Counted from the first letter of the stretch, positions 18,805 to 28,189 are shown. The stretch is DNA of 64,000 bases from Paraeggerthella hongkongensis (GCF_003340345.1 NZ_PPTQ01000010.1:1-64000); one strand, 5' to 3'. The notes: generated by a model from the letters alone, not told the origin. Made by a program: numbers and translations.

Positions 18805-19356
18805 ATGACTGCTCCTCGTTTGAAGGAAAAGTACAACACCGAGATCGTTGCCAAGCTCGAGAAAGAGCTGGGCGTCGACAACATCAACAAGGTTCCGCGT
18901 CTTGAGAAGATCGTCGTGAACATGGGCGTGGGCGCCGCTGCCGGCGACCACAAGCTGCTCGACTCCGCCATGAACGACATGCGCATCATCACGGGCCAGC
19001 AGCCCTGCGTGACGCGTGCCAAGAAGTCCATCGCAGGCTTCCATGTGCGCGAGGGCCAGCCTATCGGTTGCAAGGTCACGCTGCGCGGCGACCGCATGTG
19101 GGAGTTCCTGGATCGTCTGCTGGCGACCGCTCTTCCCCGTGTGCGCGACTTCCGCGGCATTTCCCCGACCAGCTTCGACGGTCGCGGCAACTACACGATG
19201 GGCATCACCGAGCAGCTGATCTTCCCCGAGATCGACTACGACAAGGTCGACCGTACGCGCGGCATGGACATCACGTTCGTGACCACGGCGGAAGAAAACG
19301 ATGCTGCCTTCGCGCTGCTCGACGCGCTGGGCTTCCCGTTCAAGGATAAGGAATAA
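18805..19356 (+). CDS. rplE: 50S ribosomal protein L5
   Basis: L5 binds 5S rRNA in the central protuberance. The 183-aa product begins [14 protein letters not shown] and contains VVNMGVGAA and the [19 protein letters not shown] region. ATG at 18805 is preceded by GAAAGGA. It is flanked on both sides by unusually long, hairpin-rich gaps. Confidence 0.97.
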   Translation: MTAPRLKEKYNTEIVAKLEKELGVDNINKVPRLEKIVVNMGVGAAAGDHKLLDSAMNDMRIITGQQPCVTRAKKSIAGFHVREGQPIGCKVTLRGDRMWEFLDRLLATALPRVRDFRGISPTSFDGRGNYTMGITEQLIFPEIDYDKVDRTRGMDITFVTTAEENDAAFALLDALGFPFKDKE

Positions 19357-19465
19357 CACTCTCGTTGTCCGTCCTAAGGCCGCTGGTTCGGCGGTCTGCG
19401 TTGAAACGTGCTCTCGAGCCTTCCGATTAAGCCAGGAAGGCTGGATATAAGAAAGAAGGATTTGC
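19357..19465 (+). promoter_or_regulatory. Structured gap upstream of rpsZ
   Basis: This 109-nt gap holds a perfect 8-bp hairpin AGCCTTCC/GGAAGGCT at about 19418-19443 and a smaller CCGC/GCGG hairpin earlier. There is no T-tract, so termination is unlikely. Control of translation or RNA processing is possible. Confidence 0.4.
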
Positions 19466-19651
19466 ATGGCTAAGAAATCGATGGTCGCCAAGGCCAAGCG
19501 CGAGCCGAAGTTCTCGACGCGCCAGCACAATCGCTGCACGCGCTGCGGACGTCCCCGCGCCTACTACCGCAAGTTCGGCCTGTGCCGTGTCTGCTTGCGC
19601 GAGCTGGCCAACAAAGGCGAACTGCCCGGCGTGACCAAAGCTTCGTGGTAA
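19466..19651 (+). CDS. rpsZ: 30S ribosomal protein S14, zinc-binding type
   Basis: This is the short, zinc-binding form of S14, 61 aa, with [20 protein letters not shown] giving a four-cysteine site. In other bacteria this form can be replaced by a zinc-free paralogue under zinc limitation. ATG at 19466 follows AGAAGGA. It lies between rplE and rpsH as in the standard spc operon. Confidence 0.96.
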   Translation: MAKKSMVAKAKREPKFSTRQHNRCTRCGRPRAYYRKFGLCRVCLRELANKGELPGVTKASW

Positions 19652-19758
19652 GCCACAGGTAAAGGTACGCATGGGTGTGCCACGGTTCAGGCGGAGGCGT
19701 TATGGGCGCCGACGAACCGAACCGCTCGGCTCATCACGAACCAAAGGAGAAATCAACT
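19652..19758 (+). promoter_or_regulatory. Gap upstream of rpsH
   Basis: A 107-nt gap of no clear coding value separates rpsZ and rpsH. It contains short complements such as GGCGTTATGGGCGCC. AAAGGAG before 19759 serves as the ribosome binding site. No promoter is evident. Confidence 0.3.
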
Positions 19759-20157
19759 ATGACCATGACCGACCCTATCGCAGACATGCTTACGCGCGTG
19801 CGTAACGCAAACTCTGCCGGCAAGACGACGGTTTCCATGCCGTCGAGCAAGAAGCTTGTCGAGATCGCCCGCATCATGCAGGAAGAGGGCTATGTCCAGG
19901 GCTATGACGTGATCGACGGCGAGCCGCGCGCTACGCTCGAGATCACGCTCAAGTACGGTGACAAGAAGGCCAAGACCATCCGCGGCATCAAGCGCATTTC
20001 CAAGCCGGGTCTGCGCATCTACGCCGGCAAGGATGAGCTGCCCCGCGTCCTCGGCGGCCTCGGCACTGCCATCATCTCGACGAGCAACGGCGTGATGACC
20101 GACCGCGATGCCCGCAAAAAGGGCATCGGCGGCGAAGTCGTCGCGTACATCTGGTAG
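19759..20157 (+). CDS. rpsH: 30S ribosomal protein S8
   Basis: S8 is a primary 16S rRNA binder and the known spc operon repressor in E. coli. The 132-aa product begins [20 protein letters not shown] at 19759 has AAAGGAG upstream; a longer in-frame start at 19675 has no support. The conserved C-terminus ending [13 protein letters not shown] is complete. Confidence 0.97.
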   Translation: MTMTDPIADMLTRVRNANSAGKTTVSMPSSKKLVEIARIMQEEGYVQGYDVIDGEPRATLEITLKYGDKKAKTIRGIKRISKPGLRIYAGKDELPRVLGGLGTAIISTSNGVMTDRDARKKGIGGEVVAYIW

Positions 20158-20173
20158 GAAAGGGAGGTTTGAT

Positions 20174-20713
20174 ATGTCTCGTATCGGCAAACAGCCCGTT
20201 ACCGTTCCTGCCGGCGTCGAAGTGATCATCGACGGCAACGCCGTGACGGTGAAGGGCCCGAAGGGCGAGCTCGCACGCGAGTTCAGCCCCATGATGACCA
20301 TCGTTCAGGAAGGCGAGGAGATCATCGTTTCTCGCCCCAACGACAGCCGCGAAGCGAAGAGCCTGCACGGTCTTACGCGTACGCTCGTCTCCAACATGGT
20401 GGAGGGCGTTTCGAACGGGTATTCCAAGAAGCTGCAGCTCGTCGGCGTTGGCTACCGTGCCGCGCTCAAGGGCAAGGATCTCGAAATGCAGCTGGGATTC
20501 TCCCATCCGGTGCTGGTAGAGGCCCCCGAGAACATCACGTTCGAGGTGCCGAGCCAGACCGAGATCATCGTGTCCGGTATCAGCAAGGAGCAGGTCGGCC
20601 AGGTGGCGGCGAACATCCGCAAGTGGCGTAAGCCGGAACCCTACAAGGGCAAGGGCATTCGCTACGAGGGCGAGCACGTCCGCCGCAAGGTTGGCAAGGC
20701 TGGCAAGGACTAG
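20174..20713 (+). CDS. rplF: 50S ribosomal protein L6
   Basis: L6 binds near the sarcin-ricin loop. The 179-aa product begins [17 protein letters not shown] and ends in the family's [19 protein letters not shown] region. ATG at 20174 follows AGGGAGG. It is 16 nt after rpsH and 32 nt before rplR. Confidence 0.97.
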   Translation: MSRIGKQPVTVPAGVEVIIDGNAVTVKGPKGELAREFSPMMTIVQEGEEIIVSRPNDSREAKSLHGLTRTLVSNMVEGVSNGYSKKLQLVGVGYRAALKGKDLEMQLGFSHPVLVEAPENITFEVPSQTEIIVSGISKEQVGQVAANIRKWRKPEPYKGKGIRYEGEHVRRKVGKAGKD

Positions 20714-20745
20714 GCGCGCGAGCGTAACTGATCGAAGGGATTATC

Positions 20746-21114
20746 ATGAAGAAGCTTCAGAAAAAGCAAGCTGCGCTGGCTCGCCGCCATCGTCGCGTGC
20801 GCGGGAAGATCTCCGGCACGCCGGTTCGCCCCCGCCTCTGCGTTACGCGCAGCAACAGCAACATCTACGTGCAGTTCGTCGACGACGTCGCCGGCAAGAC
20901 CCTGTGCGGCGTTTCCACGCTCGGTCCGGACTTCAAGGCCACGGGCAAGAGCGGCGCGACCGTCGAGGGCGCTGCTGCCCTGGGCGAGATCGCTGGCAAG
21001 AAGGCACAGGACGCCGGTATTACGGAGGTCGTGTTCGATCGTGGCGGCAACCTGTATCACGGGCGCATCAAGGCTTTGGCCGATGCTGCTCGCGAAGCAG
21101 GCCTGAAATTCTAG
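20746..21114 (+). CDS. rplR: 50S ribosomal protein L18
   Basis: L18 carries 5S rRNA into the central protuberance with L5. The 122-aa product has the basic N-terminus [14 protein letters not shown] and the conserved [26 protein letters not shown] end (shown here only as its key residues F, D, R, G and H). ATG at 20746 follows GAAGGGA. Confidence 0.97.
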   Translation: MKKLQKKQAALARRHRRVRGKISGTPVRPRLCVTRSNSNIYVQFVDDVAGKTLCGVSTLGPDFKATGKSGATVEGAAALGEIAGKKAQDAGITEVVFDRGGNLYHGRIKALADAAREAGLKF

Positions 21115-21130
21115 AAGGGGTAAATGTCTT

Positions 21131-21658
21131 ATGGCTCGTAACAAACAAGACAACGCCGCGGTCCCCGAGCTCCAGGAGCGCGTCGTCTACATCAACCGCG
21201 TGTCCAAGGTCGTCAAGGGTGGCCGCCGCTTCGCGCTGACCGCGCTTGTGGTGGTTGGCGACGGCAACGGTCGCGTCGGCGTGGGCATGGGCAAGTCCCA
21301 GGAAGTGCCCATCGCCATCAAGAAGGGCGTCGAGGACGCGAAGAAGAACATGTTCACCGTGCCTCTGACCGCCGAGAAGACGCTTCCGCACGAGATCATC
21401 GGCGAGTTCGGCGCTGGTCGTGTGCTCATCAAGCCGGCTACGCCCGGTACCGGCGTTATCGCTGGCGGCGCTGCTCGTGCCGTCATGGAGCTGGCTGGCG
21501 TGACCGACGTGCTCACCAAGTCGCTGGGCACTGACAACGTCATGAACGTGGTCAAGGCCACCGCCGAGGGTCTCAAGAACATGGAGAGCCCTCAGGAGGT
21601 TGCTGAGCGTCGCGGCCTGTCCGTTGCTCAGATCTACGGCTGGAAGGAGCAGAAATAA
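21131..21658 (+). CDS. rpsE: 30S ribosomal protein S5
   Basis: S5 lies at the mRNA entry site and affects fidelity. The 175-aa product contains [19 protein letters not shown] and the [15 protein letters not shown] segment, both intact. ATG at 21131 is preceded by GAAGGGG about 12 nt away. Its stop overlaps the rpmD start (TAATG). Confidence 0.97.
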   Translation: MARNKQDNAAVPELQERVVYINRVSKVVKGGRRFALTALVVVGDGNGRVGVGMGKSQEVPIAIKKGVEDAKKNMFTVPLTAEKTLPHEIIGEFGAGRVLIKPATPGTGVIAGGAARAVMELAGVTDVLTKSLGTDNVMNVVKATAEGLKNMESPQEVAERRGLSVAQIYGWKEQK

Positions 21659-21849
21659 TGGCAGAAGCTAAGAAGACGCTGCGCATCACGCAGGTCAAGA
21701 GCGCCATTGGCTACAAGAAGGATCAGGGTGCTACGCTGCGCGCCCTCGGTCTTGGCAAGATCAACCGCTCGGTCGAGCAGGTGGACAATGATTGCGTCCG
21801 CGGCATGATCTTCAAGATCAAGCATCTCGTCGAGGTTGAAGAGATCTAA
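21658..21849 (+). CDS. rpmD: 50S ribosomal protein L30
   Basis: L30 is a small 50S protein absent from some lineages. The 63-aa product [19 protein letters not shown] is typical. It is translationally coupled to rpsE by a TAATG overlap. A 204-nt structured gap, the longest in the operon, separates it from rplO. Confidence 0.96.
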   Translation: MAEAKKTLRITQVKSAIGYKKDQGATLRALGLGKINRSVEQVDNDCVRGMIFKIKHLVEVEEI

Positions 21850-22053
21850 ACTACGGTGCGTCGGCTCTTGGCCGGCGCACTTGCATCCTGCGCGAACAAA
21901 TCCTCGCGCAGGATGCTCTGCATTGCGCTACAATGCTTGATTGGCGCTTCGGGAGAATACGAGGCGTCAATCAAGCTGTTATTGGAAGTTTGTTGGCGGC
22001 GAGCTGCCAACACCGGATGAACGATCCGGAAAAGCGACAGAAGGAGAAACAAC
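21850..22053 (+). promoter_or_regulatory. Four-hairpin gap upstream of rplO
   Basis: The gap holds four successive hairpins. GTGCG/CGCAC encloses GGC/GCC at about 21856-21880. A perfect 12-bp stem GCATCCTGCGCG/CGCGCAGGATGC lies at about 21882-21915. CTTGATTG/CAATCAAG pairs 21936-21943 with 21968-21975. GTTGGC/GCCAAC sits at about 21992-22011. A TACAAT at 21929-21934 could be a -10 box but has no -35. None has a terminator T-tract. Confidence 0.5.
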
Positions 22054-22503
22054 ATGGAACTCAAAGATCTTAAGCCGGCAGAAGGCTCCCGCAAGGCCCG
22101 CAAGCGCGTTGGCCGTGGCCCCGCATCCGGTACCGGCAAGACGTCCGGCCGCGGTATGAACGGTCAGAAGTCCCGTGCCGGCGGCGGCAAGGGCGTTGGC
22201 TTCGAGGGTGGCCAGACTCCGCTCGCGCGTCGTCTGCCGAAGCTGCCTGGCTTCAAGAACATCAACCATGTCGAGTACCTGCCCGTCAACGTCAAGCGTC
22301 TCGAGGAAGTCTTCGAGGCTGGCGACGTGGTGGACGGCGAGAGCCTGAAGGCCAAAGGCGTTATCAAGCATGCTGACGCGCTGGTGAAGGTTCTGGGCGA
22401 CGGTGAGATCACGAAGGCCCTGACGATCAAGGTTGACAAGGTGTCTGCTTCCGCCAAGGCGAAGATCGAGGCGGCTGGAGGAAAGGTCGAAGAGCCTTGC
22501 TAA
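22054..22503 (+). CDS. rplO: 50S ribosomal protein L15
   Basis: L15 is a late-assembly 50S protein. The 149-aa product begins [20 protein letters not shown] and has the glycine-rich [16 protein letters not shown] segment. ATG at 22054 follows AGAAGGAG. Its last codons contain the TTG start of secY (TTGCTAA). Confidence 0.97.
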   Translation: MELKDLKPAEGSRKARKRVGRGPASGTGKTSGRGMNGQKSRAGGGKGVGFEGGQTPLARRLPKLPGFKNINHVEYLPVNVKRLEEVFEAGDVVDGESLKAKGVIKHADALVKVLGDGEITKALTIKVDKVSASAKAKIEAAGGKVEEPC

Positions 22504-23777
22504 GCTCTATCATCGATGCATTCAAGGTACCTGAGCTGCGCAAGAAGATCTTGTTCACGCTCGGCATCCTCGCGCTGTATCGTTTCGGCGCGTATGTGCC
22601 GGTGCCTGGCATCCCCTTCAACGAGTTCGCGCATTCGTTCGCTGATTCGGGTGTGTCCATGACCATGCTCGACCTGTTCACCGGAGGCGCGTTGTCGAAC
22701 TTCTCGGTGTTCTCGTTGGGCATCATGCCTTACATCACTGCATCGATCATCATGCAGTTGATGCAGGGCGTCATTCCTGCCGTAGGGCGTTGGGCGAAGG
22801 AGGGCGAGACCGGTCGTCGCAAGATCACGCAGGTCACGCGTTACCTGACGCTGGGCTTGGGCCTGATCAACGCCATCGGCTACCTGCTGCTGTTCAAGTC
22901 TCCTCAGTACGGCGTGGTGTTCTCGACCGAGATCCCCGAATTCGTGACCGACATTCTGGTTGTGTTCACGCTTGTGGCGGGTACGGCGTTCATCATGTGG
23001 ATGGGCGAGCTTATCACGCAGCGCGGCGTGGGCAACGGCATGTCGCTCATCATCTTCGTGAGCATCGTGAGCCGCGTGCCTTCCGCTATCTTCTCGTCGG
23101 TGAACCTGTCGGCCGATACGGCCATGGGCATCGCGGTAACGGCGCTTATCGTGCTGGTGGTTCTGGCGTGCATTCCTGCGATTATCTTCGTGGAGCGTGC
23201 GCAGCGCCGCATCCCGGTGAACTACGCCAAGCGCGTGCAGGGTCGCAAGATGATGGGCGGACAGTCCACCTACATTCCCTTGAAGGTGAATGCGGCGGGC
23301 GTTATCCCGATCATCTTCGCAAGCTGCTTGATCTACTTCCCGGCTCAGCTGGCGGCGCTCTTCAACGTCGAATGGCTGACCATGGTGGCCGACGCCATCT
23401 CGTCTGGCTGGGTGAACTGGATCCTGACGGTGCTGCTGATCGTGTTCTTCGCGTACTTCTACACCTCGATGGTGTTCAACCCGGACGAGACGGCCGACAA
23501 CCTGCGCAAGCAGGGCGGCTTCATTCCGGGTGTGCGTCCCGGTTCCGCTACGGTTACGTACATTAAGAACGTGCTGCATCGCGTGACGTTGCCGGGCGGC
23601 ATCTTCATCGCGGTCATCGCAGTGGTGCCTACGATTATCTTCCACTTCACGGGCAACACGCTGGTTCAGGCGTTCGGCGGTACGTCGATCCTCATCATGA
23701 TCGGCGTTGCTCTCGACACCATGAACAAGGTGGAGAGTCAGTTGAAGATGCACAACTACGACGGCTTCTTCAAGTAG
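22497..23777 (+). CDS. secY: Protein translocase subunit SecY
   Basis: SecY is the channel of the Sec translocon in the cytoplasmic membrane, with SecE (61.4 kb). The 426-aa protein has ten predicted membrane helices. [11 protein letters not shown] follows helix 1, and the cytosolic loop [20 protein letters not shown] contacts SecA or ribosomes. The start is a TTG overlapping the rplO stop by 7 nt, with GAAAGG 10 nt upstream, so translation is coupled. adk does not follow directly; a 648-nt gap with a terminator intervenes. Confidence 0.97.
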   Translation: MLSSIIDAFKVPELRKKILFTLGILALYRFGAYVPVPGIPFNEFAHSFADSGVSMTMLDLFTGGALSNFSVFSLGIMPYITASIIMQLMQGVIPAVGRWAKEGETGRRKITQVTRYLTLGLGLINAIGYLLLFKSPQYGVVFSTEIPEFVTDILVVFTLVAGTAFIMWMGELITQRGVGNGMSLIIFVSIVSRVPSAIFSSVNLSADTAMGIAVTALIVLVVLACIPAIIFVERAQRRIPVNYAKRVQGRKMMGGQSTYIPLKVNAAGVIPIIFASCLIYFPAQLAALFNVEWLTMVADAISSGWVNWILTVLLIVFFAYFYTSMVFNPDETADNLRKQGGFIPGVRPGSATVTYIKNVLHRVTLPGGIFIAVIAVVPTIIFHFTGNTLVQAFGGTSILIMIGVALDTMNKVESQLKMHNYDGFFK

Positions 23778-23793
23778 TCCGTTCTTGCAAGAT

Positions 23794-23830
23794 AAACGCC
23801 CCGGTCAGATGTTTGGCCGGGGCGTTTTTT
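23794..23830 (+). terminator. Terminator after secY
   Basis: A perfect 11-bp stem AAACGCCCCGG/CCGGGGCGTTT (23794-23804 and 23817-23827) runs into a T-tract. It ends the rplB-secY unit and separates it from adk. Confidence 0.9.
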
Positions 23831-23942
23831 GTTGCAGCCCCTCTCTCGTGTACGGGGTTTGTACAAGATTTCGATGCACGATGCACGATGCTTGTCGCCC
23901 GCTGCAGACAGCTCGCCGCCCGCTGCCAACTGCCGTCGAGTC

Positions 23943-24002
23943 GCATGCGACCGCCCTGCATGCGACCGCCCTGCATGCAACCGTCCCGCATGCAACCGCC
24001 CC
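23943..24002. repeat. Four tandem 15-bp repeats
   Basis: Units start at 23943, 23958, 23973 and 23988. The first two read GCATGCGACCGCCCT; the last two are GCATGCAACCGTCCC and GCATGCAACCGCCCC. Each carries the palindrome GCATGC. The array ends exactly where the left arm of element B begins. It is an obvious site for slipped-strand copy-number change. Confidence 0.85.
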
Positions 24003-24213
24003 TTGTGCACGAAAAACCGCTCCCGCTGGCAGGTTCTGACGGTTTGAGGTCGCTGCAGTGCGCCCTGCTCGCGCTGCCGTTTTCCCTATTTTCTGTTTTG
24101 CCTGGTCACAGCGTTGGGCCGTCGCATCGCACTTCCTCGGGCGTTCGTCTTGTCGGGTCAAACGACCCCAAACCGTCAGAACCTGCCAGCGGGAGCGGTT
24201 TTTCGCGCACAAG
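24002..24213. repeat. Long inverted-repeat element B
   Basis: Left arm 24002-24054 and right arm 24161-24213 are 53-nt inverted repeats matching at 50 positions, with a 106-nt centre. It is homologous along its full length to element A and has the same orientation, the same 155-nt core spacing and an identical 20-nt centre at 24095-24114. Where the two elements differ in the arm (CCGCCTTCG in A, CCGCTCCCG in B) both arms of each copy carry the matching change. Confidence 0.88.
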
Positions 24214-24379
24214 CGTCTTGCGGTTCGACCCGCGAGCACCCGAGCTTCAAGAACGCTCGAAGTTTCGCTGGGGCACGGGTAAAAATGCTCGACAGCCCGA
24301 CGCTGATGACAAGTTGCCAGATTGTTGAGAACCGGCAACCTGTCTTTCTGTTGAAATATGCGCAGCTCTCTAAGCGGTT

Positions 24380-24388
24380 TGGTACAAT
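24380..24388 (+). promoter_or_regulatory. Extended -10 promoter of adk
   Basis: TG at 24380-24381, one base and TACAAT at 24383-24388 form an extended -10 element. No good -35 is spaced correctly. Transcription would begin near 24395, 30 nt before adk. Confidence 0.55.
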
Positions 24389-24425
24389 ACGGCGCATCGA
24401 TTGTAAGTCGAAAGGAAATCACATC

Positions 24426-25052
24426 ATGAACATCGTGTTGTTGGGCGCGCCGGGCGCTGGCAAGGGAACGCAGGCTGCCAAGCTGGTCGAAGAGTTCGGT
24501 ACGCCGCACATCTCGACGGGCGACATGCTGCGCGCGGCCGTGAAGGCCGGCACGCCGTTGGGCAAGAAGGCCAAGTCTTACATGGACGCAGGCGACCTGG
24601 TGCCAGACGAGGTCATCATCGGTCTGGTGACCGAGCGCTTGCAGGATCCCGATACCGAGAAGGGTTTTATCCTGGACGGTTTCCCGCGCACATCCGCGCA
24701 GGCCGTTGCGCTTGACGCCGAGCTTTCCAAGCTGGAGCGCCCGCTTGACGCCGCCCTGCTTATCGACGTCGATTTCGAGGTGATCGTGAAGCGCCTGACC
24801 TCGCGTCGCATGTGCCGCGAGTGCGGCTACATCGGTACGGCTACCGACGCTTCCTGCCCGAAGTGCTCCGGCGAGATGTACCAGCGCGATGACGACAACG
24901 AGGCTACGGTGCGCAACCGCTTGGATGTGTACGAGAAGTCCACGTCTCCGCTCATCGACTACTACCGCGGCTGCGATCTGCTGGTGTCCATCGACGGCGA
25001 TCGCGATGCCGATGTCGTCTACGCTGACGTCAAACAGGCGCTCGAACTGTAA
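24426..25052 (+). CDS. adk: Adenylate kinase
   Basis: Adenylate kinase interconverts ATP, ADP and AMP. The 208-aa protein has the P-loop GAPGAGKGT at residues 7-15 and DGFPRT. Its LID domain carries four cysteines, C130-x2-C133 and C144-x2-C147, the zinc-binding form. The start MNIVLLGAPG at 24426 follows GAAAGGAA. In many bacteria adk follows secY directly and is then followed by map and infA. Here it has its own promoter and a terminator. Confidence 0.97.
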   Translation: MNIVLLGAPGAGKGTQAAKLVEEFGTPHISTGDMLRAAVKAGTPLGKKAKSYMDAGDLVPDEVIIGLVTERLQDPDTEKGFILDGFPRTSAQAVALDAELSKLERPLDAALLIDVDFEVIVKRLTSRRMCRECGYIGTATDASCPKCSGEMYQRDDDNEATVRNRLDVYEKSTSPLIDYYRGCDLLVSIDGDRDADVVYADVKQALEL

Positions 25053-25083
25053 CATCTGCGCGACTTTCTCGTGGTATTGCCGA

Positions 25084-25119
25084 CGGATGGGGCCTGATCT
25101 GCCCCATCCGTTGTTTTTT
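25084..25119 (+). terminator. Terminator after adk
   Basis: A perfect 10-bp stem CGGATGGGGC/GCCCCATCCG (25084-25093 and 25101-25110) is followed by TTGTTTTTT. Confidence 0.9.
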
Positions 25120-25123
25120 CCTC

Positions 25124-25129
25124 TATAAT
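25124..25129 (+). promoter_or_regulatory. -10 box close to the ATG at 25141
   Basis: TATAAT at 25124-25129 lies 11 nt before the ATG at 25141, and no Shine-Dalgarno fits between them. Transcription from it would start within a few bases of the ATG, giving a leaderless or nearly leaderless mRNA. No matching -35 is visible. Confidence 0.5.
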
Positions 25130-25140
25130 CCTGTCTCATC

Positions 25141-27318
25141 ATGCCAACCGTACGAAGCAACATAGCCTACGCTTACGGCACCTTCATGCGCTCTCATCGA
25201 GCGACGGTTCGTCATATAGTGAAAAGCGTGCTGTCCATTCTTGCCATCGCGTTTCTGCTCGAAACGTTTCTGTTCAACATCAACTACTTCACGTCCGCCG
25301 GGTACAACACCATCTCGCTGAACGACAAGCTTCAGCTGCGCGAAACCACGGACGACCAGTACCAGATCACCGCCGTGAACAACGTGTTGGAGTTCTCGAA
25401 CCTCAACACTGAGGTTCACAACATCTGGCTTAACTTCGACTATCGCCAGCCCGCTCAGGAACTGACCGTCAAAATCCAGTTTACCGACGAGGCGCACCAT
25501 ACGTACTTCGATTCGACCGAGTACACGGTGGGCGTTCCCAACGTTGCGGTGTCCACGTTGTCGGATCAGAGCGAATACATCAACTTGAATACCACGGGCC
25601 TCGTGGGCAATTTGCGCATTGAAGTTGTGGGGGATGAGGTTCAGTATCCCATCAAGCTATCCGATCTGTGCTTGAACGCGCATCATCCTTTCGATTTCAA
25701 CACCACGCGCTTCATCATCACTGCGGGGCTGCTGGCTCTTGCATTTGCGTTTCGGCCTCGCTCCGCCATCTACCGCATGCGCATCGTCGACGAGCCGCGC
25801 ACGTCGAAGGCCGTGATCGTCGCCACCGTGGCCATCGAGATATGTCTGCTCAGCTCATTCCTTTTCCTGGGGTCGAATCTGGTCGGCGTGGCTACCAAGG
25901 ACTACAACAGCGGTTCGTGGGACGGCGTGAGCCTGGTAAACTCCTTCGAAGTGGGCGGCGAAAACGCGCAGCAGTATGCAGAGCTTGCGAAGGCCATGGC
26001 GCGCGGTCAGCTGTACCTTGAAGAGGAGCCGCCTCAGTGGCTGCAGGACATGAGCGACCCGTACGACAAGGGCGCGCGCGACGAAGCGCAGAAGGAGACG
26101 GGGGAGAAGTACCTCTTCGACGTTGCCTATCATGACGGGCATTACTACGTGTATTTCGGCGTGGTTCCGGTTCTGCTGTTCTATCTGCCGTTCTATTTGC
26201 TCACCGGTGCCAACTTCCCAACGGCCATTGGTGTGCTTATTGCGGTGATCGCGTTCGTGCTTGGGTGCTCGGCGCTGCTCGATCGCTTTGCGCGCTACCA
26301 TTTCAAGCGGGTGAGCTTGGGCTTGTACCTGCTTCTGCAGATTCCCTTGGTTATGTGCTGCGGGGTGCTCTACCTGCTGAAATTCCCGACGTTCTATTCG
26401 CTGCCCATCGCGCTGGGCTTGGCGTTCTCGGTATGGGGCCTGTACTTCTGGATGAAGGGGCGCGCGTCTGCTCGTCCGGAGAAGTGGTACCTGCTCGGGT
26501 CGCTTTGCATGGCGCTGGTGGCTGGCTGCCGACCGCAGCTGCTGGTGTTGTCTTTGCTGGCGTTTCCGTTGTTCTGGCGTCCGTACATCACGAAGCGCCG
26601 GTTGTTCTCGCCGCAGGGCGCGCGCGAGTTCGCCTGCCTCATAGGGCCTTACCTGGTGGTGGCTGCCGGTCTGATGGGATACAACTACGCGCGGTTCGGA
26701 TCGCTCACCGACTTCGGGGCCAACTACAACCTTACCGTGAACGACATGACCAAGCGCGGTTGGAACATCGGTCGTTTGGCGCCGGCGCTGTTCGCGTATT
26801 TCCTGCAACCCCCTAGCGTGACGGGCGTGTTTCCATATCTGCAAGCTGCGCCGTTCGACACCACGTACATGGGGCAAACCATCAAGGAAGCCACGTTCGG
26901 CGGCATCTTGGCGTGCCTGCCCGTCTTGTGGGTGCTTCCGTTCGCGAAGCGCATCTTGCAGCTGCGCATCAGCCAGCGCTCGACGCGCACCATTGCGGGC
27001 GTGATTATCGTACTGCTTTTCGGCGGCGTCGTCGTAGCGGTTGCCGATGCCCAGATGGCGGGCATCCTGCAGCGTTACTTCGCCGACTTCAGCTTCATGT
27101 TCTTGGCAGCCGTGGTGCTGCTGGTCTTTATCGTGAACGAGAACCTAACCCCGGGCACCACCACGCAGAACCTGCTTATGAAGGTGCTGCTGACGTTGGT
27201 GACCGTTTCGGTTTTGTACAGCGCGCTGCTGTGCTTCGTGCCGGAGACGGGTTGGTACTCCGACGTGTACGATTGGGCGTACCGGAACATCATCGAAACC
27301 GCGCAGTTCTGGACCTAG
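25141..27318 (+). CDS. Polytopic membrane protein, GT-C glycosyltransferase-like
   Basis: This 725-aa protein has a first helix at about residues 32-50, a roughly 170-residue extracytoplasmic domain, then about ten more membrane helices and short loops. The shape resembles GT-C type membrane glycosyltransferases or large cell-envelope membrane proteins. I see no assigned catalytic motif, so function stays open; several acidic residues lie in the extracytoplasmic loop after the third helix. It is a single gene between adk and nagB. It has no Shine-Dalgarno and a -10 box just upstream. A hairpin at 27336-27358 lies after its stop. Confidence 0.6.
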   Translation: MPTVRSNIAYAYGTFMRSHRATVRHIVKSVLSILAIAFLLETFLFNINYFTSAGYNTISLNDKLQLRETTDDQYQITAVNNVLEFSNLNTEVHNIWLNFDYRQPAQELTVKIQFTDEAHHTYFDSTEYTVGVPNVAVSTLSDQSEYINLNTTGLVGNLRIEVVGDEVQYPIKLSDLCLNAHHPFDFNTTRFIITAGLLALAFAFRPRSAIYRMRIVDEPRTSKAVIVATVAIEICLLSSFLFLGSNLVGVATKDYNSGSWDGVSLVNSFEVGGENAQQYAELAKAMARGQLYLEEEPPQWLQDMSDPYDKGARDEAQKETGEKYLFDVAYHDGHYYVYFGVVPVLLFYLPFYLLTGANFPTAIGVLIAVIAFVLGCSALLDRFARYHFKRVSLGLYLLLQIPLVMCCGVLYLLKFPTFYSLPIALGLAFSVWGLYFWMKGRASARPEKWYLLGSLCMALVAGCRPQLLVLSLLAFPLFWRPYITKRRLFSPQGAREFACLIGPYLVVAAGLMGYNYARFGSLTDFGANYNLTVNDMTKRGWNIGRLAPALFAYFLQPPSVTGVFPYLQAAPFDTTYMGQTIKEATFGGILACLPVLWVLPFAKRILQLRISQRSTRTIAGVIIVLLFGGVVVAVADAQMAGILQRYFADFSFMFLAAVVLLVFIVNENLTPGTTTQNLLMKVLLTLVTVSVLYSALLCFVPETGWYSDVYDWAYRNIIETAQFWT

Positions 27319-27386
27319 CGTCCAGTGACGGCAAGCGCGACGACGTGGAGCCGTCGCGACCCTATTGTCCGAGAAGGGAATGCAGA

Positions 27387-28115
27387 GTGAACATCATCAT
27401 CGCCGACACGTACGAAGAAATGAGCCGCAAAGCAGCCGACGTCATTGCCGATTGCCTCGCGAAGGACCCGTCCTGCGTGCTGGGCTTGGCAACCGGTTCC
27501 ACGCCGATCGGGCTGTATGCCGAGCTGGTGCGCGATTGCGAAGCGGGCAAGATCAGCTTTGCTGACGCGACGACGTTCAACTTGGACGAGTATCGCGGGC
27601 TGGATCCTCGGCATGACCAAAGCTACCGGTACTTTATGCAGCAGAACCTGTTCGACCATGTGAACGTAGACGTTGCACGCACGCACGTGCCCGATGGCTC
27701 CAACCCGGACGCCGATGCTGCGTGCGCGGCGTACGAAGAGGCCATCGCCCAGGCGGGCGGCGTCGACTTGCAGCTTCTGGGCCTGGGCCACAACGGCCAT
27801 ATCGGCTTCAACGAGCCGTGCGACTGCTTCCCGGTTGACACGCACGTGGTCGAACTGACGGAAAGCACCATCCAGGCCAACAGCCGCCTGTTCGGTTCCA
27901 TCGACGAGGTTCCGCGCGAGGCGTACACCATGGGCATCGGCACCATCATGCGCGCCGCCAAGGTGCTGGTAGTGGCGAACGGCGAGGGCAAGGCGCAGAT
28001 CGTGCGCGATGCCTTCTTCGGCCCTGTTACGCCGCAGGTTCCGGCTTCGGTGCTGCAGCTGCATCCGGACGTGACGGTGATCGTCGACAAGGAAGCCGGT
28101 GCGCTGCTCGGGTAG
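27387..28115 (+). CDS. nagB: Glucosamine-6-phosphate deaminase
   Basis: NagB converts glucosamine-6-phosphate to fructose-6-phosphate and ammonia. The 242-aa protein has the family's phosphate loop GLATGSTPIGLY, NLDEYRGLD and the catalytic GLGHNGHIGFNEP. I choose the GTG at 27387, giving MNIIIADTYEEMSR, after AGAAGGGA; the frame is open further upstream inside the previous gene. nagA follows after a terminator, so expression may be separate or partly read through. Confidence 0.95.
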   Translation: MNIIIADTYEEMSRKAADVIADCLAKDPSCVLGLATGSTPIGLYAELVRDCEAGKISFADATTFNLDEYRGLDPRHDQSYRYFMQQNLFDHVNVDVARTHVPDGSNPDADAACAAYEEAIAQAGGVDLQLLGLGHNGHIGFNEPCDCFPVDTHVVELTESTIQANSRLFGSIDEVPREAYTMGIGTIMRAAKVLVVANGEGKAQIVRDAFFGPVTPQVPASVLQLHPDVTVIVDKEAGALLG

Positions 28116-28189
28116 GTTGGACTTCGGGCTGCGGGGCGCTCGCGCTTTTGCGCGAAGGGCTTGCGGCGGCTTGCTCAGTGCATGAAACG

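Larger units (their letters stand above)
23831..24425. other. Non-coding secY-adk gap with repeats
   Basis: The gap contains a 7-bp repeat GATGCAC at 23873-23891, a four-copy tandem 15-mer at 23943-24002, hairpin element B at 24002-24213 and the adk promoter at 24380-24388. Open frames across it are repeat-driven and lack domains. No gene is seen. Confidence 0.6.

Noticed and set aside
23943-24002. Tandem 15-mers considered as a CRISPR array
   Set aside because: Units are directly adjacent with no spacers and no cas genes are present.
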